64,000 nucleotides of DNA from Theristus sp. LFF4_11. Lineage: Eukaryota; Nematoda; Chromadorea; Monhysterida; Xyalidae. The translations under genes and the position numbers were made by a program. Shown here one piece after another: positions 1 to 9,847 of this stretch (positions are counted from its first letter, which is position 1; the number at the start of each line of letters is the position of its first letter). The DNA is taken from assembly GCA_030248135.1 (NCBI GenBank), contig JASANC010000735.1:62001-126000 (forward strand), written 5' to 3'. The notes beneath the pieces are model-generated. The model searched no databases, was not told where the DNA came from, and was given only the letters and a program-made list of their open reading frames with translations.

Positions 1-1865
1 ACGTGATGTACAAGTAGATGAAAACAAAGGCGCGACCAAGCTACACAATGTGATGTAAACAGTTTTAGAATTAAAACTATGCGTTCACACACACGGTGAC
101 TAGATCGCAGTTCAGTTCACTCACGCAAATTCGGCCAAACTATCGTTTTACCGCACAAAACGAAACTAAAACTACACGAAAACTTCCATGGCATTGACGG
201 TTAGACGACGATCACGCATATCACAGAGCATGCAGGCAGCAGCACAAGCATGCCATTCTGCTCATAATGTATAACAGATCTGTCTCGTCTCTGATCGCAA
301 GCGAAATATCGCGCATTGAGAAACTGTACTGGTGTCTTGTGTGTATCTGCAAGGAATCTGTAGACGGTGTGTGCGTGTGCGTGCACGTTCTGCAAGAAAT
401 CCATCGTGTAACACGCACGCGCACACAGTGTACAGTGCAAGGTCACCACGGTTGGCGCAAAGTGGAATCTTCGTGTTTCGTCGTGCTGCCACGTTGTGCC
501 GGTCGCTTCATGCTCATACCTCGCATCTGTATCTGCTTGCCTGTTTTTGCTCGCACTAAATGCGCGATCATCAATACAAACCGTCATCCAATTGTAATTC
601 ACGTCCCCAGCGTTCACTCTTTATTGGAAACACTTCCAAGCAACACTCACACTTTTGTTGAGCGACAAAATAGGTTAGATTGACTTCACAGGTGTTTTTG
701 TGGCATTTGTGTGAGATTATTTGAAAACTTTGAATATTTTAAAAGTCCCGTGACAATGAAAAACAACGAAAGAGACAACCAGTTACCAACCACACGCAAA
801 CGGCATTGATTTGATGCTCAAGTGTTGTTCCTATTTGTTGCCAGCTTCAGCAACAACAAACATGTGCATGTAAAGTCAAGCACACAACATGCATACAGTA
901 TAAAAGATTGATTGTTCCATCAATACATGCATGTCCAAAGCCACTAAAATTCCATACATCTTCAGCTGCACAATTTGAATCTTTAGAATATTGGCTTTAG
1001 TTGTGCCGTGTTGCATGTGCAGCGTGATATAACCATGTCACACCGACTCAACATTGAAAAAGTAACGATATTATACTTGCAGTGCGGCGCCACTTAAAGT
1101 ATGTGTCTAAGATTATAATGTAAACTGTGTTTGCATATGCACGTGATGACCTTTTTCTGACCGTTTTTCTCTAGACGGAATTTCGTTTTTTATGATACTG
1201 TTTTTTTAACTTATCGTAGTTTATTCGAAGATATGATAATTTTCGTCCGTTGATTTTAATAAATCAAAATTTAGTGTTAGGCCTGTGCCGGAAATGGCAA
1301 ACCGTGTGTGGTAAAAAAGTGATCCAGTTAAAAGGCGAACGCGTTGCGATCGTGTCTTGCAGTTGCAACGGTACCAATTGAACAGAACAATCAACCTAAA
1401 ATCAAAGTGACATGTTCAAAACCTGCAACTGAAACCAGTCAACTAATTATTATCAACATTTTACCACCGCCCTATTATAGCGATAGTAAATCCTTCAGCA
1501 TTTACGAAGTTGTAAACAGAATAAAATTTCACATTTCCGTGAAAATGATCTATTGTATTTCAAGAGTAACGGTTTCAAAAAAACTAAATCCACCGCACTG
1601 ATAGCCTGATTTCACGTACAGGTAGCCTAAATGTCATTAGGCAGTTTCAAATCGATATCAGTCATTGAAAAACCGGTTCTGGCCAAAATTTGCACACGTT
1701 TTGTTTTGAACGTCCGAAATCCAAGCACCCAACCAAAAGCCACAGACGTTGCAATGTTCAACTCAGTGTCGCCACGACTTCGCAGATTGAATTATTTTGC
1801 ACACAGTCAAAAAAATTATTTGAAACCAATAATGGATAAAAATTATTTTGAAACAAACGAGTTGT
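1..1865. other. Intergenic stretch, no supported gene
   Basis: Several open frames up to 138 codons lie on both strands between 200 and 690. They overlap one another in CA/TG-rich low-complexity DNA and show no family motif or splice structure, so I do not call them genes. The frames at 1344-1601 and 1631-1924 are likewise unsupported. I see no convincing repeat in this stretch. Confidence 0.5.
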
Positions 1866-2285
1866 ACAGGGTGGGCCAAAAAAAGTACACAATTTTTAAT
1901 GGCTCGCATTCGTCAGCAGTATGAGATATTGAGCCGAAATTTGAAACACCTATAGAAATTATGCCTTGTTTATTTGGGAAAACTTCGATGGACAGTGGGC
2001 CGATTGTTTGACCACACTCACTAATGAAAACGGCGACCACATTGCGCAAACTAAATTATGAAGAGCTTTGAAACAATGGAAAATATCAGAGTGGTGCTAA
2101 AAAGAAGATCTAGAGCACCGACTTGACAACGTGGTCCATAGTAGCGCTTGCACGCAATAAAAAACCTTTTTTGTATTTTTTGCCCACTGCAGCGATTTGG
2201 CGAAAAAAGGCACAAATTCAATAAGTGTTCCAAATTTTAGCTCAATACCTTACATTGGTGGCGAATTCAAGCCATTTTATATTTG
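1866..2285. mobile_element. Decayed inverted-repeat element
   Basis: The left part (from about 1895, ATGGCTCGCATTCGTCAGCA) is matched imperfectly by the reverse complement of about 2195-2285 (ATGGCTTGAATTCGCCACCA). Both arms continue with ...ATTGAGC..AAATTTG.AACAC. This gives arms of roughly 80-100 bp around a centre near 2100. The left outer edge contains ACAGGGTGGGCCAAAAAAAG, the style of a mariner/pogo-type terminal repeat, but no transposase is left. The arms are clearly old. Family assignment is a guess. Confidence 0.45.
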
Positions 2286-2816
2286 CACTGAAGGACCACC
2301 CCTTCACTGTGCTTCGCATTGCACTTGTATTTTCTTCATTTTTTGTTTCGCAGTATCAGTCTGTTTTTACAATTGTTTCAAAACAGAAAATATTGGGTTT
2401 TTAGCCACTGTGGAATTTATAAATGCAATTTTATGTGTGGCCACAAATCTTGCTGTTTTTACGTACACAAATGAACTGTTGCCTTAGGTTCAAATTCAAA
2501 TTGTCTGCCCTGCTCACTATTGAACTGTGTCAGAAAATATTACGGAAGATTAGATTGGAATATATTTGCGCAAGATTGTCAACACCGACCACATAAGGCG
2601 GCTTGGCAGTTGATGAAATTTTGCTCATTTTTTTTGAAGTGCCGTGTGCATTTTTTATTTGTATTAGTGCTTATCAAACATTTATTGAAAAAACAAAAAA
2701 AGCAAAGTGAAGCTTTTTCAGTTCATTTTGCCGATTGTTTTTTTGTGCGATTCTCTTGAAATGAGCTGCCTTAGCAGCGCTCAGTGCATTTAGACTCGGA
2801 CGCGAAAACTAAGGGA
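2286..2816. other. Gene-free stretch
   Basis: AT-rich DNA with two unsupported open frames and no recognisable repeat boundary. Confidence 0.4.
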
Positions 2817-2898
2817 GCATTCATGTTGCAGTATTTAGTGCCCGCGAAGCTGTGTTTTAACATAGCTGCGCGGGCACTAAATACTGTAACATGAATGC
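2817..2898. mobile_element. 80-bp palindromic MITE (family M1), copy 1
   Basis: Near-perfect hairpin. It starts GCATTCATG.TGCAGTATTTAGTG and ends with the reverse complement CACTAAATACTG.AACATGAATGC, around a short AT-rich loop. Four further copies occur at 11341, 21430, 29741 and 29903, so this is a dispersed miniature element rather than a one-off hairpin. Confidence 0.75.
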
Positions 2899-3876
2899 GC
2901 CTTAAGAATAATATGGACGCGCAGTCATCGATGTTCAGCGTTCGAGGCGCTTGTCAGTCATGCGTACACCTGATGCAATTCATCAACTGCCTTTGCCAGC
3001 TTGTTCGACGAAGCGTATGTTCGAGATCGGTGCTCTTAAGTTTCGGTGGGTGCCTTTTCTATTCTGTTTGCAGCGTCAAAATGTATATGTGCCAACAGAC
3101 CAAAACGAAAGCGGTTTGAGACGCGCGAAACGCGATGGCGAAGCCTGCATAGCAATTCTGATGCGCAGATAACATCAAGGTGCGAGGGTATGGAAAATTG
3201 CATGCAGAGATGCTGATACAGAATTCCACCACAAAAGTGTGCAGAAGCGCAAGTGTACCGAACAGCAATCAAGAACTATGCAGTAGTACTCGTGAATACA
3301 ATCTAAGTGAATGAATGAAAGATGAGGTTGTGTGCTTGCTGCAATGCGGTGAATTATACATGAATTGTACATAGCATGTGCATGATTCTTTATTTCGTTT
3401 TTCGACGGACTTATTGCGTATCTGCGTTTTGTACTGCGAGCTCTCTCTGTACATACAGAGTACAGAGTGGCAAAACAAGCCAACAAACCACTGGTGCTCA
3501 AAGCTGAGGCCACAGAAGGATGGAAGCAACGCAAAAACTTGCGTTACCACCATTTTTTGTGTAGTAACTGATTCAGCAAAAACCATAGGAACAGCTAATA
3601 AAAGTCCATCTGGCTAATATGTATACAACTAGCTGATTGGTTCGTTGCACACTTGTGAAATTCGACTTTCCTCCGTTAACGCTCAATAATGGGCAATGTT
3701 GTGATGCTGCATGATATCGATCGGTATCTTACGCGATTCAAACGAGAGAAAGGCAAGAAAAGCAACGTTTAACGATACATTATCGCAAACACAATATTTC
3801 TGCGTACCATTTCGATGCTTGAAGAAGAATCACAGAACATCCAGAGAATGAGCCGATGTGCATTGCAAAACTTCAG
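2899..3876. other. Upstream region of the EF-hand gene, first exon unresolved
   Basis: No certain exon. An ATG at 3689 opens a short frame beginning MGNVVMLHDIDRYLTRF, with a possible N-myristoylation start, and a donor-like GTATCT lies at 3724. That donor would leave phase 2, whereas the first certain exon at 3877 needs phase 1. A start at 3711 (MISI) would fit the phase but is very short. Either could be the real 5' end. Confidence 0.3.
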
Positions 3877-5022
3877 AAGACGAGCAAGATGGAAACGAGG
3901 TGGACATCGCTCACTCATCCATCAAACCTCTTGACTGGTACGCAGCGCACACGAACTTCAATCGATCTGAAGTTAAAGCGCTCTATCGACAATATAAAAC
4001 GGTACGAAGTAAAAATAAGTATTTCAATCACAATTTTTAATCTTTAAGTCGGATATGGCTCTTTTACAGTTGAAGAGTTGCAAATGTTGCAGAGTTGTAC
4101 TTCGGGACTGATGAACGAGAAGAATTTGCAGCATGTATTTCATCAAATATTCCCGCACGGAAGTACGTGTTTCAAGCTACATACTTTTTTCGCGCCTTTG
4201 ATTCAGGTTTTGTTCCCAGGAGTTTTTTTTTAAAACGTTTAAAAACGAAAACACCTTAGGTTTCTTTTAAAACCATAATTTACATTTTTAGGTGTCGGGC
4301 AAATATTAATAAAATAAGAGAGAAAGCCTTTTGTTCAACAGCACTAAAAACACACAAAATAGAGCTGCTCTGGTGATGCAAGTCTAATTTGTTAATACTT
4401 CAGTTTGAGCGAAGACATAACATCTCAAGCTTCAGTTCCAGAGCGATTTAGCAATCGCGTGTTTCGATTGTGCAACAAACAACTGAAGGAGTGCATATCA
4501 TTTGACGTACGGTTATTAACAATATTAGTTTTAGATTTAAATTATTTTGGCCTATTTCAACAGTTCGCTGTTTACTGATGAAAGAAGAACAGCAGGTATT
4601 TTTTCAGGAGTACCTCTGCTGCATATCTGTGCTATGTCGTGGTACGGTGGAAGAAAAGCTGAACTGGATTTTCGACCTTTACGACGCCGATGGCGACTCG
4701 TTGCTGTACCCGGCTGACATTGTGGACGTCGTGCGGGCACTGTACGAACTGGTCGGCGACAAATCAGATTCAGAAAACGATCAACACACAATTGAAGAGC
4801 ATGCGAGCGAAATTTATCATGTCCTGAACCGTGAAGTCATTTTTGCTTGTCGATTTAAATAGGGGTGCTCCCCTCCCCGAAACTGAAAAACTAGACATAA
4901 TTTCAAATGTTTTCCAGAAATACGACCCACTGTACATCGGATTTGTAACCCGCGAGCGCTTCCTACACGTTGCAACGAATGACGCAATTATTGTAGCAGC
5001 AGTAAGCAGGGCGTTTCTGTGA
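3877..5022 (+). CDS. EF-hand calcium sensor, neuronal calcium sensor / KChIP-like (5' end unresolved)
   Basis: Five exons join in phase: 3877-4008, 4049-4162, 4436-4506, 4608-4830 and 4895-5022 (TGA). The protein has NFNRSEVKALYRQYK, then GSFTVEELQML, then a short FSNRVF...ISFDEYL stretch. The strongest match is ISVLCRGTVEEKLNWIFDLYD followed by the calcium loop DADGDSLLYPAD. This order matches the recoverin/NCS/KChIP superfamily, where a helix with (L)RGT..EKL.WAF.LYD precedes the third EF-hand. The loop ends in Asp rather than the usual Glu, and the last hand (YDPLYIGFVTRERF) is degenerate, so probably only one site binds calcium. The third intron acceptor is AAG-like, and the last intron is only 64 nt. 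Exon 1 was not found, and an alternative donor GTAAGC near 5000 could extend the C-terminus. It could instead belong to another EF-hand branch. Confidence 0.6.
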
Positions 5023-5281
5023 TTTTTCCAAAATCAATATTCCGAACGCGATTTACATTAGTGAGAGTGAAAATTGTTGTTGTCGTACCGTTGCTTAAAG
5101 TTTGGTCTGAAATAAATTTTCACCCACATGCATGTGCCGGTGATATTGTTTTCCTGAAAATGTTGTGCTTCCTGGCTTGCTAATTTTGCGCAGTTTGAAA
5201 TGCTGAACCGACCGATCACAATCAACAGAATAAACATAACAAAAGGTGCTTACTAAACCTGAATAACAGAATAAGACAACG

Positions 5282-5712
5282 ATGAAAACACTGATGAATG
5301 GAGTGACAATGTCTGCTATGCAAGTAAGCTTCGTGCTGCTAATATTGATGATCGACGCACGATCACTGGCTTTCCAAACCAAGAACTTCCATCGTCCGTT
5401 GGGGAAAGGCAAACGTGATGCTGGCACAATCACTCAGACACGCTACACACTTGTCAACGGTATGTGCTTTCAGTGTGCTTGATATAGCCCATCTGTCATG
5501 ATACCGTTATTGGTTTCGTTGAACACAAAGTGGTGTGTCTTAGTTTTTGTTTCGTTTTATTATACATAACAGATTGTTATCTTGCAGTCCCAGCTGGATT
5601 TTCGGGCCAACTGTGTAGTTCCCGTCAATGCCTGCTCAAAGAATTTCTCATGCGACGACGTCGAAATGCAAGAAGGGCCAACCCAATATTTGACTTTACG
5701 CACTGGTTCTGA
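5282..5712 (+). CDS. Small secreted peptide precursor, unknown family
   Basis: Two exons, 5282-5459 and 5588-5712 (TGA), join in phase 1 and encode 100 aa. Residues about 11-30 form a signal peptide (SAMQVSFVLLILMIDARSLA). The mature part has a dibasic KGKR near residue 42-45, then a C-x4-C pair in GQLCSSRQCLLKEF, an RRRR and an RR cluster, and ends FDFTHWF. Signal peptide, basic processing sites and one short disulphide loop are the layout of a neuropeptide or peptide-hormone precursor. The C-x4-C loop recalls the amylin/calcitonin arrangement, but I see no other similarity. It lies between the EF-hand gene and four-jointed on the same strand. A second long frame overlaps exon 2 (see findings), so the reading frame should be verified. 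Confidence 0.45.
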
Positions 5713-6531
5713 AAACGAAAACTCGCCCCGCCCATTCCTCATGGGTTCAGCTTACACGACTGCTATTTTTGCCACAAGCTTAGCATTTCCAGTTTTGGTA
5801 TCCTTCACTGTATCACTGACAAAAATAGTATTGTATTTTAGTTTTGCTCGACTTAATCAGTTAATTGCATTCGCTCTTAACTGTTGCGTTGTTGTGCAGC
5901 GAAGGAGCTACGTCTTCTGACACTATTTACCAATATACTACTTTTTCCTAGTTTCCGCCAATAAAAACTGCGAAAGAATCATATTTCAACACAACAAACA
6001 TCAAGCGGTGCTTGTCAACTGTGCGTAATTTTGGTTTTTTTCATGTATCGCTTGTTTTGACAAAAAAATACTTTTTGAAAAGCGTCCTTGTAAACATCTG
6101 CACAATAAACGTGTGCAAAAAACTGGCTTACCTATCTGGTAAAAAGTGCTATATAGTGGAGACAGTAAATTAAATCAACCAAAAATGATTGATGCCAACA
6201 AAAACACAGCACTACAAATCTTTGACACTTTGCGACCGTTTTTGCTAGGAATAATTTCATTTTCTAGTCTGGTCGTGATTTTTCAACATAATCAACATAA
6301 GTCTGACGTCATGTTGTTATATACTAAACGACATATGAAAGCAAACTTTCACGAGCATAAAATAAATGTGCTGTCAAAGGAAAAAACAGTGCAGATTTGC
6401 TGATGATTTGCTGAGCAGAGCAGTGTGTACTGTTTTTTTGCGTCATAGCAGGAGTGACATTTCGCACACACAAATTAAAATCACTCTACATATTATGGAA
6501 AACGAAAGTTTTTTTTTAAAGAAACAACAAA
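5713..6531. other. Gene-free stretch upstream of four-jointed
   Basis: AT-rich. A TTTTTTTTTAAAG acceptor-like sequence ends at 6521, ten bases before the four-jointed ATG, and could serve as the trans-splice or 5'-UTR acceptor. Nothing else is recognised. Confidence 0.35.
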
Positions 6532-8762
6532 ATGAACGAACGTCGCATCACAGTACGCCTGTTGAGTTTATCGGTATATGCAGCACTTATTGGTTACTCG
6601 TTGATTGCCGTAGCGCTTTGTGCCATCGTCATTAATGACTACAGAACCAATGTTCGTTGGTCAACGTAGCGACTGTTGAAATGCAAAAATCAACATTTCA
6701 CACCGTTACAATGGTATGCTATTTAGAATGTCCTCTTCGACTCACGTCCCAATAAACAGCTGGTGCCTGCTGCGCTGATCAACGGTGTACCGCATGTGGT
6801 TATTGCCAAAAACGTCCCATCACGGGATACCCTCAAAATCAACAAAACAACAATCAAAAGTAAAATTATTTGGCATGTTTCAACTAAGGTTAATATGGCT
6901 TTTGTTACATAACAAAAAAATCAAAACATTTTTCTAATGCTCTTTACTTTTTTCCAATTTTTTTCGCTCGTTTTGAATCCAAATGTGCCTCAGAGTCTGT
7001 TGAAAAACAAGCGCTATTGAGGGGCAGTCGTTGCTCTGGTTTCATTGAAAATGTGCAAAGAAACCTCTCGATTATTCTGAGCGAACGATCGTCATACGCG
7101 CGATGCGGTCGCGAGGCAAACGCAGTTTCAGTCATTGGCTACCACGAAGGCTCCATTGTTTGTGTTCGCTATCGACATCCGCATGACGAACTTGTTGCAG
7201 GTATCGATTAAAAAAACATTGAAGACGCCAAGGGTTAAAAGAAAACTGGTTTGTCTACTAAAAAAAGCACTGAAAAATTCAACAAACGATCAGGTAGAAA
7301 ACAAAATTGATTGATTTCAGAGTTTGTTGAAAATGACATTTTGCTTTCTTGGGTCTAAACACAGAAAAAGCATAATGCTTGCAGGCGAAATTCTTTCGCT
7401 GTACGTCGCGCAACGGCTTGGCCTGCAGTCGGTGCCGTGCGCGGCGCTGGTGCCAGTTGATCCGTTCGAAAAATGGAACTTCGCCGACAATCAACAGCCG
7501 GAAAAATGGACACCAGACACGCTCGCTGTTGTTGCGCTCTGGCAAGCGCAGCTGCAAAGGTTTCCCTATTTTTAGTGCTTCAGAACTGCATTTTTTTGTT
7601 TGACCTTCCACAACAAAATGCAATGTCAACCTCACAGCGTTGCCTTGCCGAAAGTCTTGGCAGCGGCGATCGTTGGTAGCAGAACGCCAATTGTGAAGAC
7701 TGACGTGGCTCGCATGGCTGCTGACGACAGAGAACAGTTGCTTCAATGGAGTGACATGATCATATTCGATTATTTGATTGGACACTATGATAGGTAAGCT
7801 GGGTGTCCACGGTTCGAAACATCAACAGTTAAAAACTTCCGACATTTGAAGGCCCGACGGCTCAAAGGTTTGATGGTTCTAAGATTCCAAGAATCGAAAG
7901 TTCAAAGGTTCTAAGTGTAAGGAAGGTTCGAGTATTTGACGGTACGATTTGAAGGTTCGAATGTGAACACACTGTGACTTTGTTGATTATGCACAGGCTG
8001 GCCAGTCTGCAAGACGAGGCCGAGAAGCAAGGTCGCCCTGAGCTGGTGTATGGCTGGATGCGCAATGCGGCCATTGACACGCGAGACGGGCGACTGTGGC
8101 TGTTTGACAACGAACCAGGAGTGTTGGATGGCTACCTGCTGATGTACGAACAGAGCTCAACCAGAAACGATCACATCCGATTTCGGGCACGTTCACTTCT
8201 TCTGTTCGTTTCAGTTGGCAGTTTTTAGTTTTTTTGGATAGCTACATACTTTTTTTGCTCAAAGCTTCACAATCAATCAGCCCACAGACAGCGAATCAAT
8301 TTTTTCATGTAACACGCCAATTCAAATCTGCCCCGGAGTCCTTGAGATACGACAGCCACAACGGCAGCTTCGCATTGCTGCAGCAAGCATAACACTGTTT
8401 TCCTTTCTACAAACCTGTGAATAAACATAGGTGGCAAAACAAGAAAAAAAACACGCTACATCGACAGTCGCCTATTGCAGCAATTCCACCGCTCAGCACT
8501 GGCCGCACTGTGTGCAGTGCGCGCCAGCACCGCTGAATTGCTACTCGCATGGAAACGATCGGCCGAAACCGCTAACCTGCGCAACGCGTTGGCGATCATC
8601 CTCGACAGCGCACACCGCGAGCAACCGCTGTTGCGAGAACTGAACGTTGAGCGGATGCACGCGTGGCCGTTCGTTGAGCAGCACTTCAACGAGCGGTTGA
8701 CGGACGTGGTGGAGCACGCAACACGCTGCGCAATGCCACTGGCACAAGCGCTCGATCCATGA
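6532..8762 (+). CDS. Four-jointed / FJX1-like Golgi protein kinase
   Basis: Seven phase-consistent exons: 6532-6651, 6727-6859, 6994-7200, 7385-7559, 7638-7793, 7997-8190 and 8431-8762. They give 438 aa, about the length I recall for vertebrate FJX1. Residues 1-8 are basic and about 10-34 are hydrophobic, the single signal anchor of a type II Golgi protein. The lumenal part has RCGREANAVSVIGYHEG (N-lobe), GEILSLYVAQRLGLQSVPCA, the signature LLQWSDMIIFDYLIGHYDR and the metal-binding LFDNEPGVLDGY, then the helical C-terminal SRLLQQFHRSALAAL. Known members phosphorylate Ser/Thr of cadherin repeats of Fat and Dachsous in planar polarity. The family's usual Asn in T-x-N-x-D-R is His here (GHYDR). 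Exon 7 starts at an ATAG acceptor; this boundary is the least certain. Confidence 0.88.
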
Positions 8763-9847
8763 AGCTACGAGCGGCGTCGTGTCGTCGTCGGTGCGGTGGC
8801 CATGTTGGACTCGGCTACGTGCTTGTCGATGATAGGATTACGCTGCGAAATCAGCCGACTGCTGCCGCTACTGAGCGTAGTTAGGCGGCGAAACAATGGG
8901 ATTTGCGACTGCGCTTGCTGGAATGGGAATGAAAAATAATTTCGTTCACACATTTTTCCAGTTTGATACCGTTATTGTGATTTTACTTGTAACAATTTGT
9001 TTTTGATATTTTCATTCGGGAACATGAAAGAATCCTCAAGAAAACGGTACAACTATTTTTGAAAAAAAAACGATGTGGTTTACTTTTATTTCAATCAGCC
9101 CAGTCAACATCTCAAATAGCAAATATCAGTTACAGATATTAGTTCTGTAAAATTTGCTGATAACATTTTATCCACAAGGATAACATTATGGAGCAAACAT
9201 GGTAAGCCAAAACAATGATCAGCAATTTCATCAAATCACAAATAAGTAAGCCGAAGTGAAAAAAAACCGAACCAAAACTGAACTGTGGCCGTAATCTTAA
9301 CAAATTAAAAACACCAAGAAAATTCAAGCAAAACAACAAAGAGTAACCAGCACGGAATGATAGAAATGAAAAGAGAAGTTCGACAATACATTGTTCAGAA
9401 TCAGTCCAGTCGTGGATTGATACGCATAAAGCTTGTAGCGCTAATCAGGGTAGCTGTGTCCGCTGTACTATCACGCTCAACATTGAATAAGTATCACTCA
9501 ACTTTGTTTTCAGAACGCATAAAATACACACAAGTCAATCCTTGGTTAAATACAAGAGGTCAAAAGCAAGAGAGCCGCAAACGGTTTTGCAGACCACAAA
9601 TAGGTAAGCGCTATAAAACCAAAAGGTTCGCGGGCCCCACAACGTTTCGCAATTGAAAAACAACAAAAACCACTATTTTTGTTTTGTTTTTCAATTTTGC
9701 AAATGCCCACTTTTCCCACCATCCACATCAATGTCTGCAAAACCACGTGTTTTTGCGTTGCCGTCACGCTTCATATCACTTGACGCTCAATAATGGACAC
9801 TCTGTGTCGGCGATATGTGTACGAATACTCATAAGTTTCAAACCAAT
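8763..9847. other. Intergenic region between convergent fj and presenilin genes
   Basis: Holds the 3' regions of both genes. Small frames at 9139-9339 (-), 9357-9656 (+) and 9546-9767 (-) are unsupported. No repeat boundary was recognised. Confidence 0.4.

Noticed and set aside
201..683. Overlapping frames of up to 138 codons on both strands
   Set aside because: Low-complexity CA/TG-rich DNA, no domain, no splice structure; both strands open equally.
3689..3772. MGNVVMLHD... as the myristoylated first exon of the EF-hand gene
   Set aside because: Its available donor leaves phase 2, incompatible with the phase 1 needed by the exon at 3877; recorded only as a possibility.
4836..4862. A 27-nt intron between EF-hand exons (GTCATT...AAATAG)
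   Set aside because: Too short for splicing and out of phase; the 64-nt intron 4831-4894 restores frame.
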